A stretch of 64,000 bases of DNA from DATAPD01 sp036265385 (GTDB lineage Bacteria > Acidobacteriota > Terriglobia > Terriglobales > Acidobacteriaceae): the NCBI GenBank assembly GCA_036265385.1, contig DATAPD010000032.1:62001-126000 (forward strand), read 5' to 3'. Within the stretch, counting starts at the first letter, position 1. Each line of letters begins with the position of its first letter. Position numbers and translations under genes: made by a program. Below the pieces are notes generated by a model. That model made no database searches. It was not told the DNA's origin and worked only from the letters and a program-made list of their open reading frames with translations. This document shows positions 53,266-61,682 of the stretch, piece after piece.

Positions 53266-53991
53266 GTGTATTGCTCACGATGTGGCACACATAATTCCGA
53301 TGGCAGCCAGTTTTGTGTGTCCTGCGGACAGTCTCTTCCTGCTGTCCCTCCGCCGGCGCAATCATCACAGCCAACTTCGCCAATGACTGGCGAGCCGCAA
53401 ACAAGCGGGAAAGCTATTGCTAGTCTTGTATGTGGTTTCTTCTCGATCATCTTCCCTGCTGCGATCGCGGCTATTATTCTCGGCCATGTTTCGCGTTCGG
53501 AGATCCGGAAGAGTCAAGGTCGGCTGCAGGGGAGTGGCATCGCGCTGGCCGGACTTATCTTCGGCTACATGGGAGTTGCGTTCATCCCCTTGCTGATTAT
53601 CGCCGCGATTGCGATACCAAATCTGTTGCGGGCGCGCATTTCCGCCAATGAATCTTCCGCGGTCAGCTCTGTGCGCACCATCAACACCGCGCAAGTCACT
53701 TACCGCAATACTTATCCGAACGTCGGCTACGCCTGCGACTTGAAAATGCTGGGGGGAAAGGGCGGCTCAGAACAGTCGGCCGGTTTCATTGATGAGAAGC
53801 TAGCCAGTGGTGAGAAAGCTGGCTATCGCTTCCATATCGAGCAATGCTCTGCTGACGGTTACGCAATCGTGGCTGAACCCGAGACTCACAACACCACGGG
53901 TGTTCGATATTTTTGTTCAAAGGAAGATGCTGTTTTGAAGACCAGCAAGACTTCTCCCGAGGATTGCCTCGAAGATGGCGAGAATCTCTAG
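53266..53991 (+). CDS. Zinc-ribbon, DUF4190 and pilin-like chimeric membrane protein
   Basis: The 241-residue protein starts with GTG. A zinc ribbon (YCSRCGTHNSDGSQFCVSCG, residues 2-21) is followed by a Pro-rich linker and a DUF4190-like segment with two hydrophobic stretches (ASLVCGFFSIIFPAAIAAII, GSGIALAGLIFGYMGVAFIP). The second runs into IIAAIAIPNLLRARISANES, which looks like the N-terminal helix of type IV pilins without a leader-peptide cleavage site. The rest (SSVRTINTAQVTYRNTYPNV) resembles a pseudopilin head. Probably an inner-membrane protein with a periplasmic head; function unknown. Confidence 0.75.
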   Translation: MYCSRCGTHNSDGSQFCVSCGQSLPAVPPPAQSSQPTSPMTGEPQTSGKAIASLVCGFFSIIFPAAIAAIILGHVSRSEIRKSQGRLQGSGIALAGLIFGYMGVAFIPLLIIAAIAIPNLLRARISANESSAVSSVRTINTAQVTYRNTYPNVGYACDLKMLGGKGGSEQSAGFIDEKLASGEKAGYRFHIEQCSADGYAIVAEPETHNTTGVRYFCSKEDAVLKTSKTSPEDCLEDGENL

Positions 53992-54006
53992 GCACTCGTT
54001 CCGGGA

Positions 54007-54432
54007 ATGTACAATTCTTATGTGCCGATCATGTATGAAATCGACAGGGAAAGCGGGACGATTCGCACGAAGTGTTTCGGGCAGGTCACGCTTCCCGAGG
54101 TGATTGATCACTTTCGCACCCTCGGCGAAGACCCCAATTGTCCCAATCGCCTCGATGTTTACCTGGATGTTAGCGACGTCGAGATGATTCCAGAGAGTAA
54201 ACAGCTTTCGGCAGTTGTAACGGAACTGAAGAAGTTCCAGCGACGGACTCGTTTCGATGCGTGCGCGATTGTTGCCAGCAACGATGTCCTCTTCGGCATG
54301 ATGAGAATGTTCGAAACGCTGGCTGAAGAATACTTCCGCGTCAGCCGAATTTTTCGTAGTGCCTCTGAAGCGGAGGCGTGGCTGGCTGACCAAAAGACCA
54401 AAGCTTCAAAGTCCGCAGCCGAACATGGATGA
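54007..54432 (+). CDS. STAS/SpoIIAA-like small protein
   Basis: The 141-residue soluble protein has alternating strands and helices: SGTIRTKCFGQVTLPEVIDH, RLDVYLDVSDVEMIPESKQL, CAIVASNDVLFGMMRMFETL, then RIFRSASEAEAWL. This layout, ending with an 'F.s...A..WL' helix, is like SpoIIAA-like/STAS-fold proteins. There is no enzyme motif. ATG 54031 is an alternative start. It follows the chimeric pilin-like gene by 15 bases and could be cotranscribed. Confidence 0.7.
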   Translation: MYNSYVPIMYEIDRESGTIRTKCFGQVTLPEVIDHFRTLGEDPNCPNRLDVYLDVSDVEMIPESKQLSAVVTELKKFQRRTRFDACAIVASNDVLFGMMRMFETLAEEYFRVSRIFRSASEAEAWLADQKTKASKSAAEHG

Positions 54433-54479
54433 AACCAGGTTTCGCCCACCGCAGGCTGCAGTCTTGCTAGACTCCCTTG

Positions 54480-54815
54480 ATGCGGTCGGACATTTTACCT
54501 CTGTGCGATAAGCACTTCCGAACGATGGCGCCTTCAGTCGCTCCGTTCAGCGCAGACTATTCGATTGAGTTCTTCCGCTGCACTGCCGAGTTTTGCAACC
54601 GTTGTTTCAGTGAACGCCTTGGCTACGTAACACCGAAGTGGGGAGAGCCTCCGGTGTTTGCGCATGACCAGCCCCGCTGCGATCACCATAATCGTCCCAT
54701 GTTCATCTCCAGCCTTGACCGGCAACGAAACCTTGTTCGCTACGCTTGTCCGGAACCCAACTGCACGGACTCTGGGACGGAAAGAATGGAAATGGTCTCT
54801 CAGCAAAAACGTTGA
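54480..54815 (+). CDS. Small cysteine-rich hypothetical protein
   Basis: This 111-residue protein has no family I can name. Cysteine and histidine pairs occur in LCDKHF, FRCTAEFCNRCFS, PRCDHHNRPM and YACPEPNCTDSG, enough for one or two zinc ribbons. No membrane segment is present. A TTG one codon upstream is an alternative start. The end overlaps no other gene; the PAP2-like gene starts about 100 bases later. Confidence 0.6.
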   Translation: MRSDILPLCDKHFRTMAPSVAPFSADYSIEFFRCTAEFCNRCFSERLGYVTPKWGEPPVFAHDQPRCDHHNRPMFISSLDRQRNLVRYACPEPNCTDSGTERMEMVSQQKR

Positions 54816-54913
54816 TTTTGGTTTTTGGCGTTCTGTCGGACCTGTCCTTCATCAGCCAGAAGTGCCATTGCTCCAACTTCTGCGGCAGCTACAATTACTT
54901 ACTCCCCATTACT

Positions 54914-55630
54914 ATGCACCTAGTCACAAGTTGGAATTTTTTCACCGCAGCCTTGGCTGGCTCATTGGTGATCCTTGCTCGACGCAGGGAACGGACTGAC
55001 TGGATCGTGGCCGCAGGTCTCCTGATCTCATCATTCGGCATTACATTCCTGACGCTTCTTTCGGCTCTACAGCCCAGAATCCTTGATGCCACACTCTACA
55101 AAATTGATTTGTTAATGAGATTCGATCCGCTGATCTTCGCACGGTTTGTGATCGCTCATCCTTGGATCCGGATGATCTTAAAAGTGGCTTACGAAGGGCT
55201 GCCGCTCATCTTTGGAATTGCCTATGCATGTGAGCGTTCAGAAATGATGATCCGCACGGCTCTCCTCGCCGGACTTGCGGGTTTCGTCTTCTACAATCTC
55301 GTGCCCGCCATTGGTCCAGCCTACGCATTTGTGAACTATCCGCACGATGGATTGCTGGTCGTTACAGAATCGCTCAGGCCACGGAACTGCTTTCCCTCAT
55401 TGCATCTTTCCTGGGCTATCCTGATTGCCCGGAGCGCTGTTGGAAGGGGGCTGCGCTGGCTATGTTGGCTTTTTGTTGTGCTGACTGGATGCGCCACGAT
55501 CGGACTCGGCGAGCACTACTTCATCGACTTGATAGCATCCATTCCGTTCGTTTTCTCCGTTGAGTATGTGGCAGCGCATGCAATATCAGCATTTCGCACG
55601 AAAGCAATGGCCGAATGGAGCTTGCTTTAG
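54914..55630 (+). CDS. PAP2-superfamily membrane phosphatase/phosphotransferase
   Basis: The 238-residue protein has about six membrane helices. The catalytic motifs are RPRNCFPSLHLSWAILIARS (His in SLH) and GLGEHYFIDLIASI (His and Asp), as in PAP2 and inositol-phosphorylceramide-synthase-like enzymes. It should remove or transfer a phosphate-linked lipid headgroup on the outer face of the inner membrane. A longer frame from 54746 overlaps the small Cys-rich gene; ATG 54914 starts just before the first helix. It lies upstream of the Tes-like radical SAM gene on the same strand. Confidence 0.82.
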   Translation: MHLVTSWNFFTAALAGSLVILARRRERTDWIVAAGLLISSFGITFLTLLSALQPRILDATLYKIDLLMRFDPLIFARFVIAHPWIRMILKVAYEGLPLIFGIAYACERSEMMIRTALLAGLAGFVFYNLVPAIGPAYAFVNYPHDGLLVVTESLRPRNCFPSLHLSWAILIARSAVGRGLRWLCWLFVVLTGCATIGLGEHYFIDLIASIPFVFSVEYVAAHAISAFRTKAMAEWSLL

Positions 55631-55897
55631 TTTCAACAACTTAGCTCCACCCAGACCCAATAATCCCCGTTTAACCTCTATATTCTCCCGTTCGCTGCCT
55701 TCTGTATGGTTAACCCGCTGATCTACAATAAGATCACCCTGTAAAACACCCAAGAACTGAGGCTCCCAGGTGGCGCCTCCATAGACGTAATTGCATCCTG
55801 TAAGAATTGGGGACGGAAGCACGTTGCGTAAAAACCAGAACACTTCTACCCAGAATTGGCAGGGAACGAAGCTGCCAACAGTGGAGAGCGAGAGGAC
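55631..55897. promoter_or_regulatory. Leader region of the radical SAM gene
   Basis: The gap of about 267 bases holds no convincing gene. TGATCT/AGATCA (55719-55724 and 55731-55736) is a small perfect inverted repeat that could be an operator. The radical SAM ATG at 55898 is preceded by GGAGAGCGAGAGG. The region is relatively AT-rich for this window, as a promoter would be, but I cannot place -35/-10 boxes securely. Confidence 0.45.
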
Positions 55898-58012
55898 ATG
55901 CATAAACCAGTAAAGTATGTTGAAAAAGCAGTCACCGTCGCAGCGACCGGAGCGTGGGCGGTTTTCGAACGACTGAATCGCATCAAGCCTAATGCTTCCC
56001 CCACTCCGAAGTGGTCTGACAAGCCCCTCCTCAAGTCTTACGAGAAATCGAAGCCACCGCTTGGCTGGCCCCGCTCGACAGATTCGCTCTGTCCGAAGTG
56101 CGTGCCCGAAATCCGCCAGCAGATTCTTGACGGCAAGCTGCCCTACGACATCCTTCTCAACGAAAAAGTCGGCGAGATCAAGGCCCAGATCGTTGAGCGC
56201 GATGGAAAAATTTTGATGGTCAAAGAGTGTCCGAAGCACGGTAAGTTCGAAGATTTAATGTCGATGGACACAACGTTTTCGCAGCACCTCGAAGAAGTGT
56301 TTCCAGGACGCGACATTCGCGCGCACAACGACGAGAAGCTCCACAACCACGGGACGTCGACCGTGAAGTATGGCCGCGGTGCGGTCCTCACCATCGACCT
56401 CACCAACCGCTGCAACATGATGTGCGATCCCTGCTTCATGGACGCCAACCAGGTCGGCTTCGTGCACGAACTGACTTGGGAAGAAATCAAAACGATGCTC
56501 GACAATGCCATCACCATCAAGCCGAGACGCCAGATGTCGGTGCAGTTCTCGGGTGGTGAGCCCACGTTGTCGCCCTACTTCCTGGACGCCGTCCGCTACG
56601 CGCGCAAGGTCGGATACAACAGCGTGCAGGCCGCGACCAACGGCATCGAGTTCGCAAAGAGTTTCGAATTCGCGCAGCAAGCTGCCGAAGCTGGTATGCG
56701 CTACGCGTACCTGCAGTTCGACGGAATTGGCAACGCTGCCAACTCGCATCGCGCGGTCGGCAACCTGTTCGACGTGAAACTGAAAGCCATCGACAATCTC
56801 CACCGCGCCGGTGTTGAGATCGTTCCTGTCATCACCATCGTGAACGGCATCAACAACGAGCAGGTTGGACGCATTATCCAGTTCGCGCTCGACAATCCGA
56901 AGAAGATCGGCTTCCTTTCGTTCCAGCCGGTCAGCTTTACAGGACGCGACGAAGCGGTCACCGACGATCGACGCAAAGCGCAACGCTATACGCTGTCTCA
57001 TCTCGCGCACGACGTGAAGAACCAGACTGGTCTCGGCGAACCGGCACGCGACTGGTTCCCGATCTCATTCATGCAGACATTCAGCGATTGGGCTGACTTG
57101 ATGCACGTCGACGATGCCAACAACAACTGGGGCCAGCTCTCCTGCGGATGCCATCCCAATTGCGGAACCGGCATGGCCGTCATGATCGACAAAGAAACCA
57201 AAGAGGCCGTTCCGGTCACTGCGTTTCTAAAAGGCGATCAGCTCGCGAAAGATATAGCTAAGGTCAACGACGCCTCCCGAGGAAAGTTCCTCACGGTCGT
57301 CGGCATGGCGTTGTGCCTGATGAAAAACTACGATCCGTTCCAGTCACCGACGCACTTCAAACTGATGGATCTACTCAAGAAGTTTGACAAGAACTTCAAT
57401 GCCACGGGACACAATTACGGCAAGGTCGGTCCGGACCGCACCATCGACGACGTCATGAAGCGCCGGCAGGACCGCTGGAACTTCCTGTTCGTTGCCGGAA
57501 TGTGGTTCCAAGACCTGTTCAACTACGACTTCCGTCGTACCGAACAGTGCATCATTCCTTATGCCACGCAGGAAGGCGAAATCAGCTTCTGCGCCTACAA
57601 CACGGGCGTGGGATGGCGAAACATCATCGAGAAGATGCACATGACTGCCACGCTTACCAAGTGGTACGAAGAGCATGGACGTCACGAAATCTTCGCGGGC
57701 GGCAAGAAAGTAAACATGGACGACGCGACACACTCGCTAACGCTGCGCGAAGAGATCGTCACGAACGAAGTGCAGCACGATCTCGACAAGCTCGGCATCG
57801 CGAAGACGGCCCGCGAGGAGAAAATTCGCGCCCGCAACGAGAAGATCAAGCACGATGCCGCGCACGACGCACGTATGGCGCAGCTCTATCGTGAAGTGAT
57901 CCTGAAAGAGAAACCTGCCATTGCAGAAAACGGGTTCCTGCCGCTCAACGCTCTGACTCCAGCGAAGAAAACTGAGACAGAGGAAGTCGGCGAGCCGGTC
58001 GCGGGAGACTAG
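55898..58012 (+). CDS. Radical SAM protein of the MJ0619/Tes type (candidate membrane-spanning lipid synthase)
   Basis: The product has about 704 residues. An N-terminal metal-site region has Cys65 and Cys68 (LCPKC) and Cys111 (KECPKHGKFEDL). The radical SAM cluster motif is LTNRCNMMCDPCFMDANQ with Cys172, 176 and 179, then FSGGEPTLSPY (about 218-227) and QPVSFTGRDEA. A second cysteine cluster is GQLSCGCHPNCGTG (416, 418, 422), and late cysteines lie in RTEQCIIPYA and ISFCAYNTG. This layout matches the archaeal MJ0619/Tes family, which joins lipid chains carbon-to-carbon. A charged tail of about 80 residues is extra. Joining two acyl or alkyl chains is the inferred role; pterin methylation was an older proposal for the family. 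Confidence 0.85.
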   Translation: MHKPVKYVEKAVTVAATGAWAVFERLNRIKPNASPTPKWSDKPLLKSYEKSKPPLGWPRSTDSLCPKCVPEIRQQILDGKLPYDILLNEKVGEIKAQIVERDGKILMVKECPKHGKFEDLMSMDTTFSQHLEEVFPGRDIRAHNDEKLHNHGTSTVKYGRGAVLTIDLTNRCNMMCDPCFMDANQVGFVHELTWEEIKTMLDNAITIKPRRQMSVQFSGGEPTLSPYFLDAVRYARKVGYNSVQAATNGIEFAKSFEFAQQAAEAGMRYAYLQFDGIGNAANSHRAVGNLFDVKLKAIDNLHRAGVEIVPVITIVNGINNEQVGRIIQFALDNPKKIGFLSFQPVSFTGRDEAVTDDRRKAQRYTLSHLAHDVKNQTGLGEPARDWFPISFMQTFSDWADLMHVDDANNNWGQLSCGCHPNCGTGMAVMIDKETKEAVPVTAFLKGDQLAKDIAKVNDASRGKFLTVVGMALCLMKNYDPFQSPTHFKLMDLLKKFDKNFNATGHNYGKVGPDRTIDDVMKRRQDRWNFLFVAGMWFQDLFNYDFRRTEQCIIPYATQEGEISFCAYNTGVGWRNIIEKMHMTATLTKWYEEHGRHEIFAGGKKVNMDDATHSLTLREEIVTNEVQHDLDKLGIAKTAREEKIRARNEKIKHDAAHDARMAQLYREVILKEKPAIAENGFLPLNALTPAKKTETEEVGEPVAGD

Positions 58013-58041
58013 CTGCTTATTGGCTCTGGGAGAGAGTCTGA

Positions 58042-58073
58042 AGGCCGCCCGAAATGGCGGCCTTTTTCTTTTC
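58042..58073 (+). terminator. Rho-independent terminator after the radical SAM gene
   Basis: A perfect 8-bp stem (AGGCCGCC at 58042-58049, GGCGGCCT at 58056-58063) with a 6-base loop is followed by TTTTCTTTT. It lies 30 bases after the stop codon and should end this transcript. Confidence 0.92.
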
Positions 58074-58203
58074 GCTTCGACCAACGCCTCGCAGCGATTG
58101 ATGACAAACGAACACATTGCCACTCGATTTCCAATCCTCTAATACATTCCTACTATTGTGAGTAAGTAGCTTCCCTCTTTAAGGTTTCCGCATTCTGTGA
58201 GAA

Positions 58204-61200
58204 GTGTCGGCAGTGCTCAACCGGCAGTCTCCCGTCTGGGGTGCGAAATTGAAAAAGTTCAGTCTGTTCTTCGTGTGCCTGTGGTCTGCACTGGCGCTTG
58301 CGCAAAGCAATTATGCGGTCTTGCGCGGCAGCGTGAATGATCCACAGCATCGATCCATCACCGGCGCGACCATCGAACTCAAAGCGAAAAGCACTGGTGC
58401 ACTCCGCCGAGTCGTGACCAACGAACAAGGGCTATTTGAACTTCCCAGCTTGCTGCCCGACGAGTACGAACTCACCGCGAACGCCCCCGGGATGGCTCCT
58501 GTCACCCAGACTCTCCGGTTGGAAGTGGGACAACGACTGACGATCGATCTCTTATTGCGTCTGCAATCTGTGGCGCAGACAGTGGACGTTGCCGACTTGC
58601 CGGAAACCGTTCGCAGTAATGATGCATCGGTCGGAGAAGTCATCGAGCCACAAGCAATTCGCGAGTTGCCACTCAACGGCCGCATGCTGATTGATCTTGT
58701 CCTGACAGTGCCAGGGGCCCACGTGAGTCACGGCGCTCAAACGGGTTCCACCAGTCCTCTTTATTGGCGTCCTGGACAGCGCTCCGCTGTGAGCATCGGC
58801 GGAAACCGTCCCAATGCAAACTACTTCCTTCTGGATGGAACCACCGACACGGATCCAACCTTCAACATGCTGAACCTCAGCCCGTCGCCCGATGCCGTTC
58901 AGGAGTTCAAAGTACAAACAGGAAGTTACTCGGCTGAGATGGGTGGCGCCGGCGGCGGACAAATCAATATCGTTACGCGCTCGGGTTCGAATCAGTTTCA
59001 TGGCACCGCTTACGAGTTCCTGCGGAATGGTGCTCTCGACGCACACTCCTTCAACATGATGGGCAACAATCATTTGGTTCAGAACAATTTCGGTGCCTCC
59101 TTTGGTGGCCCCATCATTCGCAATCGCACGTTCTTCTTTGTGAATTACGAGGGTCTGCGCAATGTCCGCGCGCAAACCATGATCGACACTGTGCCTTCCG
59201 TGATGGAGACACTGGGCGACTTCAGCATGAGCGGGACAACGATCTATGATCCTGCGACTGCGCATCCGAATCCAGGTTTTGATCCATCGCAACCGATCAG
59301 CCCGACGAACCCGCAAATCATCCGAGATCCATTCCCGGACAACATGATTCCCGAGGACAGGATCAGCCCGGCAGCTCAACTCTTTCTCCAGAAATATGTG
59401 CCAGCCCCAAACGTCGACACGTCGATGGATATGGGTACGACCTGCGGCATGACCATGATGGGCTCCCCCACCGTCGTGGGTGCCGGGACCGATTGCAACA
59501 ACTACATCGATACTCGTAACGATCAACACGATACCGATCAAGGCACGGTACGCGTCGACCAAATGTTCGGTAACGGAGACAACATAACCGCTCGTTATTC
59601 GCTGAGTTCAGAACATGGTTTTATGCCTGGAGAGAACGTTCCCGGAAGCGGAATGCTGCTTCCAGGCTTCGGGTCGTTCCATGACAACTTTTCGCAGCAA
59701 GGAAGCGTGGCATGGAACCGGCTCGTAAGCCCTCGCGTGGTCAATACTGTCGCCCTTACCGTGTCACGCTTGGCGATGCATCGCTCTTCCGAAAATAGCG
59801 AGACCAACGACATCGTGAGTGAACTCGGGATCCAGGGAGTGGGATTCGGCGGCAAAGGAGCATTCGGCGCGCCTTTCTTCAACCTTCAGGGCTATTCGCC
59901 GATGGGCGACAACTACATCGCTACCCCTATGAAGGCGTGGGACACAATCCTCGAAGCGCGCGACCAACTCAGTTGGCAGAAGGGTCGGCACAGCCTCAAA
60001 TTCGGCGGGAGCTATCGCAAATACATCTGGCCGATGTGGGGATTTTTCCAGAACCGCGGCTATTACCAATTTACTCGCGGCTTCACCACCGAAACCGCGA
60101 CAAATGATGGAACCGGTTCCGCGCTCGCTAGTTTTCTGCTTGGACTGCCCGCGGTAAAGCAACGCCAGGCCGGTATTCCGCAGATGCAGCTTCGGCAATG
60201 GTATGCAGACGGTTTTATCCAGGACACCATTCGCGTCTCCGCTTCCACCACTATCGAGGCTGGACTGCGATACGAGTACATGAATCCTCTCGTGGACATT
60301 CGATACACAAATACCAACCTGATTTTCCAGGATGGCCTGCCGTCCGTTTTCATCGGCGGCCAGAACGGCTATCCCGATGGCCTGAAATATCCGAACCGTC
60401 TCAACTTCGCGCCTCGGCTTGGCCTTTCTCAGGCAGTTCGTGGCGGCGTGTTCCATGCGGCTTTCGGAATGTTCTTCACCCCGGTCGACATGAATACTTG
60501 GTGCAATCAGCGTCACAATGTTCCTTACGTGTTTCCCGAGACACAGCAAAGCGACAATTTTATTCCGTCACCGGGAATCGTCGACCCCGGGCCGAATCAG
60601 GGTTTCAACTTCGGAGAACCTGTGCTCGGTCAGACCACCGTTAGCTTCACGGCCATGGATCCACACGCGCCATCGCAGTACATCGAGCAGTGGAGTTTTT
60701 CATTTGAGAAGGGACTGGATCAGCACACGACACTCGAGTTGGGGTACCTCGGCTCGCACGGTGTTCATTTACAGCGCGCACACCTGATCAACAATGCGCC
60801 TCCTGGGCCAGGTGCAATCGGACCGCGACGCCCGTTCAAAACGATCAGCTTCGTCCCAGATAGCGTTATTCCGCCGGACGTCAACGTGGTGAGCACTACG
60901 TTTCCTGTAAGCACCATCAATTTGCTGGAAAACACCGCAACTAGTTCTTACAACGCGGGATACATCAACGTTCGTCGCCGGTACGCTCAGGGGCTTACGT
61001 TCCTGGCGAACTACACCTGGTCGAAAAATCTGACCGATGCACCAGATTTCCGTTCGCCCATGTTTGAATCGTCCATTCCGCAGAATAACAATGACCTCGC
61101 GGCCGAAAGAGGGCCAGGATGCGATGTTCGCCATCGTTTCGCATTGAGCGCGGTGTACGACATCCCTGCCGGCACCAATTCCGGTTGGCTGAGGGCGATT

Positions 61201-61659
61201 ACGAAGGACTGGCAAGTCTCCACCGTTTATCAAATCCAGAGCGGCTTCCCCTTCACCATTTCTGTTTTTGGTGACACTGCGAATTCGGGCACCGTGCTGG
61301 GCGAGAATCCGATTCGAGCCAACTATACCGGCCAACCAATCTTTACCGATGGCACGGAAACCGCGGCGCGTTGGTTCAATACCGCAGCATTCGCAGCTCC
61401 GCCGGCATTCACCTTCGGGAACTCGGGACGCAACGCAGTCTACGGGCCCGGATTACAGACACTCGACTTCGCCGTGGTGCGGAACTTCTCAGTAACAGAA
61501 CGCGTTCGCTTTCAGTTCCGCAGCGAGTTCTTCAATGCGCTTAATCACACGAACATGGGAACACCGGATCGTTTCGTGAATACGCCGCAGTTCGGCACGA
61601 TCACCGAAGCCACGACTCCTGGTCGTGAGATTCAACTCAGCGCCAGGCTGTCGTTTTAG
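58204..61659 (+). CDS. Oar-like TonB-dependent receptor with carboxypeptidase-regulatory domain
   Basis: The 1151-residue outer-membrane protein starts with GTG. A signal peptide (FSLFFVCLWSALALAQSNY) is followed by a CarboxypepD_reg domain (LRGSVNDPQHRSITGATIEL through GLFELPSLLPDEYELTANAP, about 38-105). A plug domain (about 140-260, with SIGGNRPNANYFLLDGTTDT) and a large beta-barrel follow. The C-terminus ends in an aromatic residue (LSARLSF), as needed for barrel assembly. These receptors are expanded in Acidobacteriota and are thought to import oligosaccharides or other large nutrients with TonB. A transcriptional terminator separates it from the gene before. Confidence 0.9.
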   Translation: MSAVLNRQSPVWGAKLKKFSLFFVCLWSALALAQSNYAVLRGSVNDPQHRSITGATIELKAKSTGALRRVVTNEQGLFELPSLLPDEYELTANAPGMAPVTQTLRLEVGQRLTIDLLLRLQSVAQTVDVADLPETVRSNDASVGEVIEPQAIRELPLNGRMLIDLVLTVPGAHVSHGAQTGSTSPLYWRPGQRSAVSIGGNRPNANYFLLDGTTDTDPTFNMLNLSPSPDAVQEFKVQTGSYSAEMGGAGGGQINIVTRSGSNQFHGTAYEFLRNGALDAHSFNMMGNNHLVQNNFGASFGGPIIRNRTFFFVNYEGLRNVRAQTMIDTVPSVMETLGDFSMSGTTIYDPATAHPNPGFDPSQPISPTNPQIIRDPFPDNMIPEDRISPAAQLFLQKYVPAPNVDTSMDMGTTCGMTMMGSPTVVGAGTDCNNYIDTRNDQHDTDQGTVRVDQMFGNGDNITARYSLSSEHGFMPGENVPGSGMLLPGFGSFHDNFSQQGSVAWNRLVSPRVVNTVALTVSRLAMHRSSENSETNDIVSELGIQGVGFGGKGAFGAPFFNLQGYSPMGDNYIATPMKAWDTILEARDQLSWQKGRHSLKFGGSYRKYIWPMWGFFQNRGYYQFTRGFTTETATNDGTGSALASFLLGLPAVKQRQAGIPQMQLRQWYADGFIQDTIRVSASTTIEAGLRYEYMNPLVDIRYTNTNLIFQDGLPSVFIGGQNGYPDGLKYPNRLNFAPRLGLSQAVRGGVFHAAFGMFFTPVDMNTWCNQRHNVPYVFPETQQSDNFIPSPGIVDPGPNQGFNFGEPVLGQTTVSFTAMDPHAPSQYIEQWSFSFEKGLDQHTTLELGYLGSHGVHLQRAHLINNAPPGPGAIGPRRPFKTISFVPDSVIPPDVNVVSTTFPVSTINLLENTATSSYNAGYINVRRRYAQGLTFLANYTWSKNLTDAPDFRSPMFESSIPQNNNDLAAERGPGCDVRHRFALSAVYDIPAGTNSGWLRAITKDWQVSTVYQIQSGFPFTISVFGDTANSGTVLGENPIRANYTGQPIFTDGTETAARWFNTAAFAAPPAFTFGNSGRNAVYGPGLQTLDFAVVRNFSVTERVRFQFRSEFFNALNHTNMGTPDRFVNTPQFGTITEATTPGREIQLSARLSF

Positions 61660-61682
61660 GTCTTTATTTGATAATGACTGAG

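Noticed and set aside
55586..56239. Minus-strand frame of 217 codons overlapping the radical SAM gene start
   Set aside because: It lies opposite the conserved N-terminus of the radical SAM protein, shows no family motif, and its codons mirror the coding strand. It is a shadow frame.
56255..57010. Minus-strand frame of 251 codons inside the radical SAM gene
   Set aside because: Antisense to the SAM-binding core; Asp/Val/Arg-rich shadow without motifs.
58552..59562. Minus-strand frame of 336 codons inside the TonB-dependent receptor gene
   Set aside because: His/Arg-rich composition with no recognisable domain, fully opposite a well-supported receptor gene.
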